Shown here: positions 36,985 through 47,702 of the stretch, in pieces
How the letters are laid out: each line of letters starts with the position of its first letter
Position numbering within the stretch: the first letter of the stretch is position 1
Assembly (NCBI RefSeq): GCF_030409945.1
Contig: NZ_JAUFQV010000014.1
Coordinates: 89,024-153,023 of the forward strand
Direction of reading: 5' to 3'
DNA from: Vibrio tapetis subsp. quintayensis
GTDB lineage: Bacteria; Pseudomonadota; Gammaproteobacteria; Enterobacterales; Vibrionaceae
Length of the DNA: 64,000 nucleotides
Notes under the pieces: model-generated
Database searches by the model: none
What the model saw: only the letters and a program-made list of their open reading frames with translations
Told to the model about the DNA's origin: nothing
Translations under genes and position numbers: made by a program

Positions 36985-38261
36985 TTACTTCTTTTATTCA
37001 GCATATTGCGTAGACGTAAACTGCGTTCAGCAGAACCCTGGTTTGAATCACTCGGGTTATTAGTTCGAGTTTTACGATTCTTAAATGCAGGCTTTGAATG
37101 CATTTTCTGTAATAAAGCATCACGGTTAGCTGGTTCGTATCCTGTTAGTTCCACACGATGAATACGGTGACCAATCAAAATTTCAACTTGTTGCACTGTT
37201 AGTTCTTCTTCGCGACTAACAAATGATACCGCATGACCTCGTTGCCCAGCTCGACCTGTACGTCCTATTCGGTGTACGTAGTCTTCAGCTAAGAATGGCA
37301 TATCAAAGTTCACAACATGCGGTAGGTTTTGAATATCAAGACCTCGAGCTGCAACATCGGTTGCGATCATCACACGCGCCTTACCTTCTTTAAACTCATC
37401 TAATGCACGACGGCGAGCACTTTGTGCTTTATCACCATGGCATAACACAGCTTTAATGCCATCGAGTTTTAGTTCTTTTAATAGGGTATTGGCGGTTTCT
37501 TTATAGTTCACAAACACCAATACTTGTTGCCAGTTTTTCTTACCAATCAACTCAGACAGCAATTCATGTTTACGCTCTTGATCAACTGGATACACAACAT
37601 GGGCAACCGTCTCAGCGGTTACGTTTTCGCGGTCAACCGAAATACGCTTAGGTTGGCGTAAGATCTGCGTTGCTAGCTGATTCATTTGAGCAGAAAACGT
37701 CGCTGAGAACAGCATAGTTTGTGGTTTTGATGCGACGCCGCTCATCAGTGTTTCGATAGAAGAAATGAACCCCATATCCAGCATACGATCTGCTTCATCG
37801 AACACTAGGAACTCTAAGTTAACCAAAGACACGTTATTAGACTCGATGTGCTCAATTAAACGTCCTGGTGTTGCAACCAAAATGTCAGTTCCCGCTTCTA
37901 ACTTGCGTTCTTGAGATGACATTTTCACACCACCATAAATAGCAGCAACACTGACTTCTGCATATTTAGTGTAGTCTTCGATATTTTGTGCAATTTGAGC
38001 AACCAACTCACGAGTCGGTGCCAAAATCAACGCGCGAGCTTGATGGCGTTTACTTGTCTGAGGTTTATCCAATATTTGCTGGATGATAGGCAGAGCAAAC
38101 GCGGCGGTTTTACCCGTACCTGTTTGTGCATTAGCTAAAATATCATGGCCACGACGAGCATGTGGGATAGCCTGCTTTTGGATTGGCGTTAACTTTTCGT
38201 AGCCACATTCAGTAAGAGCTTGGACAATTTCTGATGAAAAGTGTTGAGATGAAAATGACAT
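36981..38261 (-). CDS. DEAD-box ATP-dependent RNA helicase, RhlE-like
   Basis: The 426-residue protein has all core helicase motifs: AQTGTGKT (I), APTRELV (Ia), DEAD (II), SATF (III) and HRIGRTGRAGQ (VI). The Q motif (GYEKLTPIQKQAIP) is at about residue 20. A short basic tail (residues about 385-426) follows, like RhlE-type enzymes that act in ribosome assembly or mRNA decay. I chose the ATG at 38259-38261, preceded by AGGA with a 6-base spacer. Assignment to RhlE rather than SrmB or another paralogue is by overall resemblance only. Confidence 0.92.
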   Translation of the reverse strand: MSFSSQHFSSEIVQALTECGYEKLTPIQKQAIPHARRGHDILANAQTGTGKTAAFALPIIQQILDKPQTSKRHQARALILAPTRELVAQIAQNIEDYTKYAEVSVAAIYGGVKMSSQERKLEAGTDILVATPGRLIEHIESNNVSLVNLEFLVFDEADRMLDMGFISSIETLMSGVASKPQTMLFSATFSAQMNQLATQILRQPKRISVDRENVTAETVAHVVYPVDQERKHELLSELIGKKNWQQVLVFVNYKETANTLLKELKLDGIKAVLCHGDKAQSARRRALDEFKEGKARVMIATDVAARGLDIQNLPHVVNFDMPFLAEDYVHRIGRTGRAGQRGHAVSFVSREEELTVQQVEILIGHRIHRVELTGYEPANRDALLQKMHSKPAFKNRKTRTNNPSDSNQGSAERSLRLRNMLNKRSK

Positions 38262-38412
38262 GTGTGTTCCTAAAGCTAGCGGCAAATACCATCAACAGTA
38301 TTACCAAAAATAAGGTCGCAGATTATAGAGCAATATCTGCACTAATACCATTGTAGCTAATTAACAATAAGTAACTAACGATGGCTTCTCGCTTAATAAC
38401 CTTCCGCCCATA

Positions 38413-38442
38413 AAAAAACCGCTGACTAGTCAGCGGTTTTTT
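38413..38442 (-). terminator. Terminator of the yajC-secD-secF operon
   Basis: AAAAAACCGCTGACT and AGTCAGCGGTTTTTT form a 15-bp perfect palindrome with T-runs at both ends, 20 bp after the secF stop. Confidence 0.9.
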
Positions 38443-38462
38443 TGAGTCAATGGCATTAACCA

Positions 38463-39410
38463 TTACGGCGTTTCGTCGAACTCTTCGCCTTCTTTTTCAA
38501 CTTGCGTTGGCATCAAGTGTTCACGCTCGATACCCAGTTTCAGCGCGAGTGCTGAAGCCACGTAAATTGAAGAATAAGTACCTACAGTAATACCCAACAA
38601 TAATGCAGTAGCAAAACCGTGGATCATTGCGCCACCCTGTGTGAACAGAGAAATAACAACGAACAAGGTAGTACCAGAAGTGATCAGCGTACGGCTAAGT
38701 GTTTGAGTGATGGAATTGTTCATCACTTCACTTGGTTCACCTTTACGCATCTTACGGAAGTTCTCACGGATCCGGTCAAATACTACGATGGTATCATTGA
38801 GTGAGTAACCCACAACCGTCAGCAATGCAGCAACGATGGTCAGGTCAACTTCAATCTCTAGTAAAGAGAAGATCCCAAGAGTAATGATAACGTCATGAGC
38901 CAGTGCCATTACAGCACCTGCAGCCAAACGCCATTCAAAACGTACCGACACATACAACAAGATACACAGCAGTGAAACGATGATCGCTAGACCACCCGCT
39001 TCCGTAAGTTCGTCCCCTACATTAGGACCAACAAACTCGATACGACGCATCTCAATGCTTTCGCCTGTTCCCTCTTTTAATGCATTCAGGATCTGGTTAC
39101 CCAGTTGCTCACCTTTCATGTCATCACGTGGGCGTAAACGAACTAACACATCACGAGAAGAACCAAAGTTCTGTACCGTTGCGTCACCAAAGCCTTTCGC
39201 ATCAAGCGATTCACGTACTAACTCTAGATCCGCAGGGCGATCAAAGCCCACTTCAATCAATGTTCCGCCAGTAAAGTCTAGACCCCAGTTCAACCATTTC
39301 GTTGAAAGAGTGAAGACCGCAGCACCGACCATAATTAAAGAAAATAGGAAGGCACCTTTTGACCAACGCATGAAGTCGATCGTTTTATCTGTTTTCAATA
39401 TCTGAAACAT
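38463..39410 (-). CDS. secF: Protein translocase subunit SecF
   Basis: SecF works with SecD to pull proteins through SecYEG using the proton-motive force. The 315-residue protein has six membrane helices; the first, near residues 17-36, precedes the signature GLDFTGGTLIEVGF. The conserved VGYSLNDTIVVFDRIREN and a GxxxG-rich TM5-6 segment are present. It starts 9 bp after secD. Confidence 0.98.
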   Translation of the reverse strand: MFQILKTDKTIDFMRWSKGAFLFSLIMVGAAVFTLSTKWLNWGLDFTGGTLIEVGFDRPADLELVRESLDAKGFGDATVQNFGSSRDVLVRLRPRDDMKGEQLGNQILNALKEGTGESIEMRRIEFVGPNVGDELTEAGGLAIIVSLLCILLYVSVRFEWRLAAGAVMALAHDVIITLGIFSLLEIEVDLTIVAALLTVVGYSLNDTIVVFDRIRENFRKMRKGEPSEVMNNSITQTLSRTLITSGTTLFVVISLFTQGGAMIHGFATALLLGITVGTYSSIYVASALALKLGIEREHLMPTQVEKEGEEFDETP

Positions 39411-39419
39411 CTGATTTCC

Positions 39420-41276
39420 TTAGATCGACAATTTATCAATGCGTTTACCACCGTAAAGCAGGTTCACGACACAACGTGTACCTATGATGGCTGTAAACAT
39501 AGACGTTAAGATACCGATAGACAGAGTAACCGCGAAGCCTTTAATTGCACCCGTACCAACCGCAAACAAGATGATTGCAGTGATAAGTGTGGTGATATTG
39601 GCATCGGCAATGGTACTGAATGCGTTCGCGTAACCTTGATGAATCGCTTGCTGTGGATTTCGTCCATCACGCAACTCTTCTCGGATACGCTCAAATATCA
39701 GCACATTGGCATCCACCGCCATGCCCACCGTCAATACAATACCGGCAATACCAGGTAGCGTCATTGTCGCACCAGGGATCATCGACATAACACCGATAAT
39801 CATGATGATATTCGCAAACAATGCCATGTTGGCAAAGATACCGAACTTACGGTAGTACACCAGACAGAACAACATAACTGCGGCTAAACCAACCAAACAA
39901 GCTTGGATACCCATATCGATATTTTGTTGCCCCATTGATGGACCAATCGTACGCTCTTCTACGATAGAAATCGGAGCAATCAAGGCACCAGCACGCAGTA
40001 ATAGTGCTAGGTTGTGCGCTTCTGAAACAGAATCGATACCTGTAATACGGAAGCTACGACCAAGAGCTGACTGAATCGTCGCTTGGTTGATGACTTCTTC
40101 GTGTTTATTCAGGATAACCTTGCCTTCAGGAGTACGACGACCGCTGTCTTTGTACTCTGCAAATACCGTAGCCATTAGCTTGCCAATGTTCTTTCTAGAG
40201 AACGCTGACATCTTCGAGCCACCTTCGCTATCAAGCGAGATATTTACTTGAGGACGACCGTATTCATCAACACTTGAACTTGCATCCGTAATACTTGAAC
40301 CGCCTAAAATTACGCGTTTCTTCAATACAACCGGGCGATCATTACGATCTTTTTTAACTTCACTACCCGCAGGTACACGACCTTGCGCAGCAGCCGCTAA
40401 ATCGGCTTTATCGTCAACTTCACGGAATTCTAACGTTGCGGTTGCACCAAGAATTTCTTTAGCACGTGCCGTGTCTTGAACACCTGGAAGCTCAACCACA
40501 ATGCGGCTTGCACCTTGACGTTGTACTAGAGGTTCTGCAACACCCAATTCGTTTACACGGTTACGCAAAATAGTAATATTTTGCTCAACAGCGTAGTTGC
40601 GAATTTCTTGTAAGCGAGCTTCTGTAAATACGGCTTTAACTGCGAAACGGCCATTAGCATTTTCTTCGCTAAAGATCATATCGGGATGATTAGTCGATAG
40701 CGTTTTCAGCGCTTGTGCTAGCTGTTCTTCATCACGAAGCACAACTTCGACACCTTCAGAGCCTGACTTGCGGATAGAACGGTAACGAATTCGCTCTTCA
40801 CGCAGTTCAGTACGGAAGGCTTCTTCTTGCTGACCGACTAGTTTGTCCATCGCCGAGTCCATGTCAACTTCCATTAGGAAGTGAACACCACCACGCAAAT
40901 CCAAACCAAGTTTCATTGGTGCAGCACCAATGGCTTCTAACCAGCTAGGTGTCGCAGCAGCGAGGTTTAAAGCAACGATTGCATCACTACCTAAAGAGTC
41001 ATTGATAATGTCTCGGGCAGTAAGTTGGGTATCGGTTTCGCTAAAGCGAACAAGGACAGATCCATCTTCAAGCGCGATGGATTTATAAGAGAGTTGCTCT
41101 TTTTCGAGAGCGGCAGTGACAGTATCCAGCGTTGACATATCAACTGAGGCACCACGTGCCCCAGTAATTTGAATAGCCGGATCTTCACCGTAGATATTCG
41201 GAAGCGCATACAATGCACTGATGGCAATGGCAAACACCACCATTAGGTACTTCCACAATGGGTAACGGTTTAGCAC
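39420..41276 (-). CDS. secD: Protein translocase subunit SecD
   Basis: SecD forms the proton-driven SecDF complex. The 618-residue protein has a first membrane helix near residues 9-27, a large periplasmic P1 region with [15 protein letters not shown] near 123, and five C-terminal helices including [19 protein letters not shown]. Length matches E. coli SecD (615). It lies 21 bp after yajC. Confidence 0.98.
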   Translation of the reverse strand: MLNRYPLWKYLMVVFAIAISALYALPNIYGEDPAIQITGARGASVDMSTLDTVTAALEKEQLSYKSIALEDGSVLVRFSETDTQLTARDIINDSLGSDAIVALNLAAATPSWLEAIGAAPMKLGLDLRGGVHFLMEVDMDSAMDKLVGQQEEAFRTELREERIRYRSIRKSGSEGVEVVLRDEEQLAQALKTLSTNHPDMIFSEENANGRFAVKAVFTEARLQEIRNYAVEQNITILRNRVNELGVAEPLVQRQGASRIVVELPGVQDTARAKEILGATATLEFREVDDKADLAAAAQGRVPAGSEVKKDRNDRPVVLKKRVILGGSSITDASSSVDEYGRPQVNISLDSEGGSKMSAFSRKNIGKLMATVFAEYKDSGRRTPEGKVILNKHEEVINQATIQSALGRSFRITGIDSVSEAHNLALLLRAGALIAPISIVEERTIGPSMGQQNIDMGIQACLVGLAAVMLFCLVYYRKFGIFANMALFANIIMIIGVMSMIPGATMTLPGIAGIVLTVGMAVDANVLIFERIREELRDGRNPQQAIHQGYANAFSTIADANITTLITAIILFAVGTGAIKGFAVTLSIGILTSMFTAIIGTRCVVNLLYGGKRIDKLSI

Positions 41277-41297
41277 AGCGAGGATCCTTTTGCTGTC

Positions 41298-41630
41298 TTA
41301 TAGAGACTTCAGTGTACCTTTTGGCAGCACTGCAGTAACGAAATCTTTCTTAATGACTACTTCGTTATTTGGGTTCAGTTCGATAGAAACGTAGTCATTC
41401 TCTTCAGAAATCTTAACGATTTTACCAACCAGACCGCCGTTAGTCAGAACTTCATCACCTTTAGCCATTCCAGCCATTAGGTTTTTATGATCTTTTGCGC
41501 GCTTAGCTTGCGGGCGGTAAATCATGAAGTAAAAGATTACAGCAAACATACCTAGCATGATGATCATTTCGAAACCGCCACCTGGTGCTGCGCCTTCACC
41601 TGCTGCGTGCGCTACAGAAATTAAACTCAT
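41298..41630 (-). CDS. yajC: Sec translocon accessory subunit YajC
   Basis: YajC associates with SecDF. The 110-residue protein has one membrane helix (MIIMLGMFAVIFYFMIYRPQ, about residues 22-41) followed by the conserved cytoplasmic KGDEVLTNGGLVGKI segment. It lies 123 bp after tgt and heads yajC-secD-secF. Confidence 0.97.
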   Translation of the reverse strand: MSLISVAHAAGEGAAPGGGFEMIIMLGMFAVIFYFMIYRPQAKRAKDHKNLMAGMAKGDEVLTNGGLVGKIVKISEENDYVSIELNPNNEVVIKKDFVTAVLPKGTLKSL

Positions 41631-41678
41631 TGAGAATTGTCCTCTAATTTTATTGTATTAATAGTTAACTTATTGGGC

Positions 41679-41712
41679 TGAGCCACCTAAATTTCAAGGC
41701 TAAGGTGGCTCA
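41679..41712 (-). terminator. Hairpin in the tgt-yajC gap
   Basis: TGAGCCACCT and AGGTGGCTCA form a 10-bp stem with a 14-base loop, 41 bp after the tgt stop. There is no T-run, so it is more likely an attenuating or RNA-processing structure. Confidence 0.5.
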
Positions 41713-41753
41713 TCTTCCTGAGCAGCAGCGAAAACATTGCTACTTTGGAAAAA

Positions 41754-43007
<1,254 letters not shown>

Positions 43008-43039
43008 TCACTGGCTCCTTGAGTGAAAAGTAAATTTTA

Positions 43040-43088
43040 GGGCTCTGGGCTCTGGGCTTTAGAGCCTTCTGCCTTTAGCCTTCTACCT
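43040..43088. repeat. Heptad array C, abutting the queA stop codon
   Basis: Seven perfectly in-register heptads fill this interval: two copies of GGGCTCT, then GGGCTTT, AGAGCCT, TCTGCCT, TTAGCCT and TCTACCT. The queA stop codon complement begins two bases later at 43090. On the queA strand the proximal units read AGGTAGA, AGGCTAA, AGGCAGA and AGGCTCT. Confidence 0.75.
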
Positions 43089-43089
43089 T

Positions 43090-44145
43090 TTAAACCTTTT
43101 TCGTAATAAACATCGCATCGCCATAACTAAAGAAGCGATATTGATTGTCTACTGCGTGTTGATACGCGGCCATCACACTATCATACCCAGCAAATGCGCT
43201 GACGAGCATGATCAATGTTGACTCAGGAAGGTGGAAATTAGTAATTAAGCAATCCACCAACTGGTATTCGTAACCCGGAAAAATAAAGATCTCGGTATCG
43301 CCGAAGAAAGGGACTAACTCAGTGCCTTGTTTAAGCGCGTCTTGAGCGGCGCTTTCTAGCGATCGAACCGAAGTTGTGCCAACAGCAATAATGCGTCCAC
43401 CGCGTGCGCGAGTAGCTGCAATCGCGTCAACCACTTCTTGTGGTACTTCAACGTATTCTGCATGCATATGGTGATCGTTAATATTATCGACTTTTACAGG
43501 CTGAAATGTGCCTGCACCAACATGCAAAGTAACGTAAGCGAATTCAACACCTTTGGCTTTGATTTGCTCAAGCAACGCTTCATCAAAGTGCAAACCCGCC
43601 GTGGGAGCGGCAACCGCACCTGGCTTTTGGTTATATACCGTTTGGTAGCGCTCTTTGTCGGCATCTTCGTCTGGGCGATCGATATAAGGCGGAAGTGGCA
43701 TGTGGCCTACTTCATTTAATATCTCTAATACCGTTTTATCCGACACAAATTTAATTTCAAAAAGTGCATCATGCCTAGCAACCATAACGGCTTTATATTC
43801 GTCATTTTCGCCAAGAAAAAGTTCCGTACCCGGCTTCGGGGACTTAGAACAACGAACATGAGCTAGAATCGATTCTTCATCAAGCATGCGTTCCACCAGC
43901 ACTTCCAGCTTACCGCCAGAGGCTTTACGACCAAACATACGAGCAGGAATAACTCTGGTGTTGTTAAATACCAATAAGTCGCCTTGCTGGACTTGATCCA
44001 GTACGTCTGTGAAGTGACCATCCGTTATTTGGCCTGTTGGGCCTTCTAACTGTAATAGGCGACTCGCAGTACGCTCAGGTTGCGGATAACGAGCTATCAA
44101 CTCGTTCGGTAGTTCAAAATGGAAATCGGATACTTGCATGCTCAT
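43090..44145 (-). CDS. queA: S-adenosylmethionine:tRNA ribosyltransferase-isomerase
   Basis: QueA transfers the ribosyl group of SAM to 7-aminomethyl-7-deazaguanine in tRNA to make epoxyqueuosine. The 351-residue protein has [27 protein letters not shown] near residue 57, [22 protein letters not shown] and the signature PTAGLHFDE near 183. The start may be either of two ATGs at 44143-44145 or 44137-44139; the second matches the E. coli N-terminus. tgt follows, so the two queuosine genes act together. Confidence 0.96.
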   Translation of the reverse strand: MSMQVSDFHFELPNELIARYPQPERTASRLLQLEGPTGQITDGHFTDVLDQVQQGDLLVFNNTRVIPARMFGRKASGGKLEVLVERMLDEESILAHVRCSKSPKPGTELFLGENDEYKAVMVARHDALFEIKFVSDKTVLEILNEVGHMPLPPYIDRPDEDADKERYQTVYNQKPGAVAAPTAGLHFDEALLEQIKAKGVEFAYVTLHVGAGTFQPVKVDNINDHHMHAEYVEVPQEVVDAIAATRARGGRIIAVGTTSVRSLESAAQDALKQGTELVPFFGDTEIFIFPGYEYQLVDCLITNFHLPESTLIMLVSAFAGYDSVMAAYQHAVDNQYRFFSYGDAMFITKKV

Positions 44146-44414
44146 GATCTTTAAAAAGTGACTTAGAAATACGCAGCTCGCTAGTATAAAACTCCCCCAA
44201 GCAATAGCAAGGGTTGAGCATGAGTTTATTGTAAACAGATCTTCATGATTTTAGGGGGGAATAAATCAGTGCGTTTTAATGTCATGTTATGTAACACAAA
44301 CCGAGAAAAATTAATGACAAAGACGCGCTATCTCTCAGATAAAAATGGATTATGAAACTATAGTTAAAATAGAACTTCACAACACTTGATAGATGGCTAT
44401 CAATGGAGGTCGAG

Positions 44415-44864
44415 ATGATCAAAATCAAAGACATGATGACTCGCAACCCTCGGACACTTTTGCGGTCAAATTCACTACAAGATGCCAAAAACTTAATGGC
44501 CGAGCATGATATTCGCCACGTTCCCGTGGTTGATACAGACCACAAGCTATTGGGCGTGGTTACTCAACGAGACATTCTTGCGGTTCAAGAATCCATCCTA
44601 GAAAAAGACGCCACAACATCTTCTTACACACTCACAACATCCCTAGAAAAAATTATGGCACAAGGTGTCATGACGGCGTCACCAAAAGCCGGGTTAAAAG
44701 AAAGTGCTGTGTATATGCAAAAACACAAAGTTGGATGCTTGCCAGTATTAGATCAAGGAAAACTGGTTGGGATTATTACCGACACAGACTTCGTTTCTAT
44801 CGCAATTAGTTTGCTGGAGTTACAAGAAGAAGTTGAACCGGACGAAATTAACGACTTTGACTGA
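44415..44864 (+). CDS. Tandem CBS-domain protein
   Basis: The 149-residue protein is a single pair of CBS domains: MIKIKDMMTRNPRTLL...HVPVVDTDHKLLGVVTQRDIL and the second MAQGVMTASPKAGL...CLPVLDQGKLVGIITDTDF. Such pairs usually bind adenine nucleotides and act as energy sensors or partner-protein regulators. I chose the ATG at 44415, which has GGAGG 5 bases upstream, over one at 44403. No partner enzyme is adjacent; its neighbours are queA (divergent) and oxyR2 (convergent). Function unknown. Confidence 0.85.
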   Translation: MIKIKDMMTRNPRTLLRSNSLQDAKNLMAEHDIRHVPVVDTDHKLLGVVTQRDILAVQESILEKDATTSSYTLTTSLEKIMAQGVMTASPKAGLKESAVYMQKHKVGCLPVLDQGKLVGIITDTDFVSIAISLLELQEEVEPDEINDFD

Positions 44865-44912
44865 TTAAACGACTGACTGATTGAGTTAGCAGCAGTTATA
44901 CCGAGTATGTCA

Positions 44913-44936
44913 GCACCAAGATAGACCTTGGTGCTA
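44913..44936. terminator. Hairpin between the CBS gene and oxyR2
   Basis: AGCACCAAG and CTTGGTGCT form a 9-bp stem with a 6-base loop between two convergent genes. There is no T-run. Confidence 0.55.
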
Positions 44937-44995
44937 GAGATGGGTATTGCGCCTATCGTAGTAAAGCGAAAGCGAAAGCAGCGATTAAATCGGGA

Positions 44996-45901
44996 CTACA
45001 ACAACTCAGAAACCACATCAGCCAATTTGTGGAACGTTTCTAGGCGCGAAGAGCTAGAACGCCATACTAACCCAATTTCTCGATACGCATTTTGACCGGG
45101 AGGATCGATCACAACTAAGTTCTGATTGTCTAATATTCCGTGCTCAATCGCCATTTGAGGAATGAACGTTGTGCCTAAACCATTGGCGACCATCTGAACC
45201 AAAGTATGCAAACTCGTCGCAGTAAACGGGTTGATCTTCTCTTTCTTAGTTAGCTTACAAGCCGATACAGCGTGCTCTGTTAAGCAGTGCTCGTTTTCTA
45301 ATAAGAAAACATACTCGTCAGGTAATTCATCGTAACGAATGGGCACACGTATGTTGCCAGCTTCACTTTGACTGATCACCATCCTAAATGGGTCTAAACC
45401 AACAACCAGGCTTTCCATATTGCCAATATCAACAGGTAAGGCCAAAATCAATACGTCCAAATCTCCGTGACGCAGTGCTTGCAACAAATTTGTAGTGGTG
45501 TCTTCTCTTAGTAAAAGATTCAGGTTTGGGAATCGTTGGTTCACTTCTTGAACTAAATCGCACAATAAGAACGGCGCTATGGTTGGGATACAGCCAACAC
45601 GCAATTGCCCTTGCATCACTTCACCTTGAAATAGAGAACCTAATTCAACTAGATCTTGCCCTTTAGCCAGTAGTTCTCGGCCTTGTTCTACAACCTTTTC
45701 CCCTAACAGAGTAAAAACCAACGGGCTCTTCTTATCTTTCTTCTCATAAAGTGGGCTGCCGATCATCTCTTCTAGATTCTGAATCCCTTTACTGAGTGTG
45801 GATTGACTAACAAAGCAGCGTTGGGCCGCATCACTGAAATGACGAGTCTCATGCAACGTAACAAGATAATGTAGCTGTTTTAAGCTGGGCCATTTATTCA
45901 T
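44996..45901 (-). CDS. oxyR2: LysR-type peroxide sensor OxyR2
   Basis: The 301-residue protein is a LysR regulator with an N-terminal winged helix-turn-helix (HFSDAAQRCFVSQSTLSKGIQ). It has the OxyR redox pair Cys206 and Cys215 (HCLTEHAVSAC) in the substrate domain. Glu204 precedes this pair. In Vibrio vulnificus OxyR2 the same residue numbers (Glu204, Cys206, Cys215) are described, and OxyR2 controls the divergent prx2 gene. I use the ATG at 45899-45901; a TTG four codons earlier is less likely. No clear Shine-Dalgarno is present. The identity is by pattern and context, not alignment. Confidence 0.85.
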   Translation of the reverse strand: MNKWPSLKQLHYLVTLHETRHFSDAAQRCFVSQSTLSKGIQNLEEMIGSPLYEKKDKKSPLVFTLLGEKVVEQGRELLAKGQDLVELGSLFQGEVMQGQLRVGCIPTIAPFLLCDLVQEVNQRFPNLNLLLREDTTTNLLQALRHGDLDVLILALPVDIGNMESLVVGLDPFRMVISQSEAGNIRVPIRYDELPDEYVFLLENEHCLTEHAVSACKLTKKEKINPFTATSLHTLVQMVANGLGTTFIPQMAIEHGILDNQNLVVIDPPGQNAYREIGLVWRSSSSRLETFHKLADVVSELL

Positions 45902-45968
45902 AATTATTATCAAATATTTATTAATGATTTAATCAGTAGCTTATAGAAAGCACTCATCGCTTTTTTCG

Positions 45969-45983
45969 ATAGACTTAATCTAT
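45969..45983. promoter_or_regulatory. Candidate OxyR half-operator
   Basis: ATAGACTTAATCTAT has the ATAG-N7-CTAT dyad of the OxyR consensus and lies between oxyR2 and prx2, 105 bp before the prx2 start codon. The second dyad expected one helical turn pair away is only weakly recognisable (AAAG at 45947). Confidence 0.5.
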
Positions 45984-46088
45984 TTATTTCGCTTTTTTTC
46001 ATACTACGACATGTACTATTATTTGTCTCGTTGAAACACGGAACAAACCAAAATGGTTTGTAACAACTCGATTTTTAGGAGCGAAAAA

Positions 46089-46697
46089 ATGGTACTAGTA
46101 GGTCGTCAAGCACCAGATTTTACTGCAGCAGCAGTTCTTGGTAACGGTGAGATTGTTGATAGCTTTAACTTTGCTGAATACACTAAAGGCAAAAAAGCGG
46201 TTGTATTCTTCTACCCTCTAGACTTTACGTTCGTTTGCCCGTCTGAGCTTATTGCTTTTGACAAGCGTTTCGAAGATTTCCAAGCGAAAGGCGTTGAAGT
46301 AATCGGTGTTTCTATCGATTCACAATTCTCGCACAACGCATGGCGTAACACTGCTGTTGAAGACGGCGGTATTGGCCAAGTTAAATACCCTCTAATCGCT
46401 GACGTTAAGCACGAAATCTGCAAAGCGTACGATGTAGAGCACCCAGAAGCAGGCGTTGCTTTCCGTGGTTCTTTCCTAATTGATGCTGACGGCCTTGTAC
46501 GTCACCAAGTAGTAAACGACCTTCCACTTGGCCGTAACATTGATGAAATGCTACGCATGGTAGACGCACTAAACTTCCACGAGAAGAACGGTGAAGTTTG
46601 TCCAGCACAGTGGGAAGAAGGCAAGTCAGGTATGGACGCGTCACCAACAGGTGTTGCTGCTTACCTTTCTGAGCACACTGCAGACCTAGACAAGTAA
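46089..46697 (+). CDS. prx2: 2-Cys peroxiredoxin (AhpC/Prx2 type)
   Basis: The 202-residue enzyme reduces hydrogen peroxide and organic peroxides. The peroxidatic Cys is in FYPLDFTFVCPSEL near residue 50 and the resolving Cys in EVCPAQW near residue 170, as in AhpC-type typical 2-Cys peroxiredoxins. The ATG at 46089 follows AGGAGCGAAAAA. It is divergent from oxyR2, with an OxyR-like site between, which supports H2O2-induced expression. No ahpF reductase gene is adjacent. Confidence 0.93.
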   Translation: MVLVGRQAPDFTAAAVLGNGEIVDSFNFAEYTKGKKAVVFFYPLDFTFVCPSELIAFDKRFEDFQAKGVEVIGVSIDSQFSHNAWRNTAVEDGGIGQVKYPLIADVKHEICKAYDVEHPEAGVAFRGSFLIDADGLVRHQVVNDLPLGRNIDEMLRMVDALNFHEKNGEVCPAQWEEGKSGMDASPTGVAAYLSEHTADLDK

Positions 46698-46800
46698 CCG
46701 CCACTACTCCATACCAAGCTCAACGGTATGTGTGGCTGGAATTAAAAATATAGCGAAAAATCGCAATCAGCCAAATAGATAGTCGTAGTTAGCCATATTC

Positions 46801-46830
46801 AAAGCCCACAACTTAGGTTGTGGGCTTTTT
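46801..46830 (+). terminator. Terminator of prx2
   Basis: AAAGCCCACAAC and GTTGTGGGCTTT form a 12-bp stem with a TTAG loop and a T-run, 104 bp after the stop. Confidence 0.85.
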
Positions 46831-46929
46831 GCATCTATAATCCTAATCGTCCTTGCACTGATATAGCGCTACTCTGTGTCCATTGACTCTTGCTATGATA
46901 GGAACAAATCTATCCATAGAGTAAACGTC

Positions 46930-47670
46930 ATGTCCATCGAACTAGAAGTCTGTATTGATAACCTTGAATCACTGTCTCTTGCCATCGAAGGTGGTGCTAC
47001 TCGTATTGAACTGTGCTCCTCATTAGCTCTAGGCGGCTTAACACCAAGCTATGGTTTAATGCGCCAAGCAGCCAAAATGTCTTCTGTGCCTGTCTATGCC
47101 ATGATCCGCCCTCGCCAAGGTGACTTCCTGTTTAATGAGCTTGATATTGAATGCATGCTAGAAGACGTTCGAGCCGCAAAGCAAGCAGGTCTAAACGGCA
47201 TTGTGATCGGAGTACTCACAGACACAGGTGAAGTGGATGTGGCACTAAGTAAAAAGTTAATGGCTGAAGCTGAAGGTATGGGCGTGACATTCCATCGAGC
47301 AATAGATCAATCGAATGATGCGATCGCCGCACTTGACGCCATTATGTCTCTTGGTTGTGAGCGTGTACTTACTTCCGGCCTGAGATCGAATGCTCTAGAT
47401 GGCGCACAAACATTGAAAGAAATGGTGCTGCATTGCCAAGGTAAGCTGAGCATCATGGCTGGCGCTGGAGTCACCGCTGAAAACGTCACGACGATTATTG
47501 CAGCAACAGGCGTTACCGAGGTTCACTTATCAGGTAAGTCGACTCGACCGAGTAATATGAAAAACCAAACCAATGACACTCACATGGGGAATGCCGATAT
47601 TGATGACTATTCAATCCCGGTAACGAGCAGCGACAAAATTCGAGCGGTAGCCGCACAACTTATCAAGTAG
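46930..47670 (+). CDS. cutC: CutC-family protein
   Basis: The 246-residue protein is a TIM-barrel of the CutC family, historically linked to copper homeostasis although the role is uncertain. Recognisable segments are [51 protein letters not shown] and [13 protein letters not shown] start at 46930, where the family begins ([11 protein letters not shown]), with AGAG upstream; an earlier in-frame ATG at 46876 adds 18 residues without similarity. It converges with phoU. Confidence 0.9.
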   Translation: MSIELEVCIDNLESLSLAIEGGATRIELCSSLALGGLTPSYGLMRQAAKMSSVPVYAMIRPRQGDFLFNELDIECMLEDVRAAKQAGLNGIVIGVLTDTGEVDVALSKKLMAEAEGMGVTFHRAIDQSNDAIAALDAIMSLGCERVLTSGLRSNALDGAQTLKEMVLHCQGKLSIMAGAGVTAENVTTIIAATGVTEVHLSGKSTRPSNMKNQTNDTHMGNADIDDYSIPVTSSDKIRAVAAQLIK

Positions 47671-47702
47671 TCCTATTTGACTGGCGGTGTCATCAAATAG
47701 GG

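Noticed and set aside
44947..44984. Possible fifth heptad locus near the oxyR2 stop
   Set aside because: It contains GCCTATCG and a short GCGAAA duplication, but the units do not stay in a 7-bp register.
46405..46704. 99-codon minus-strand ORF antisense to prx2
   Set aside because: It is a shadow of the conserved peroxiredoxin gene with no supporting start signal.
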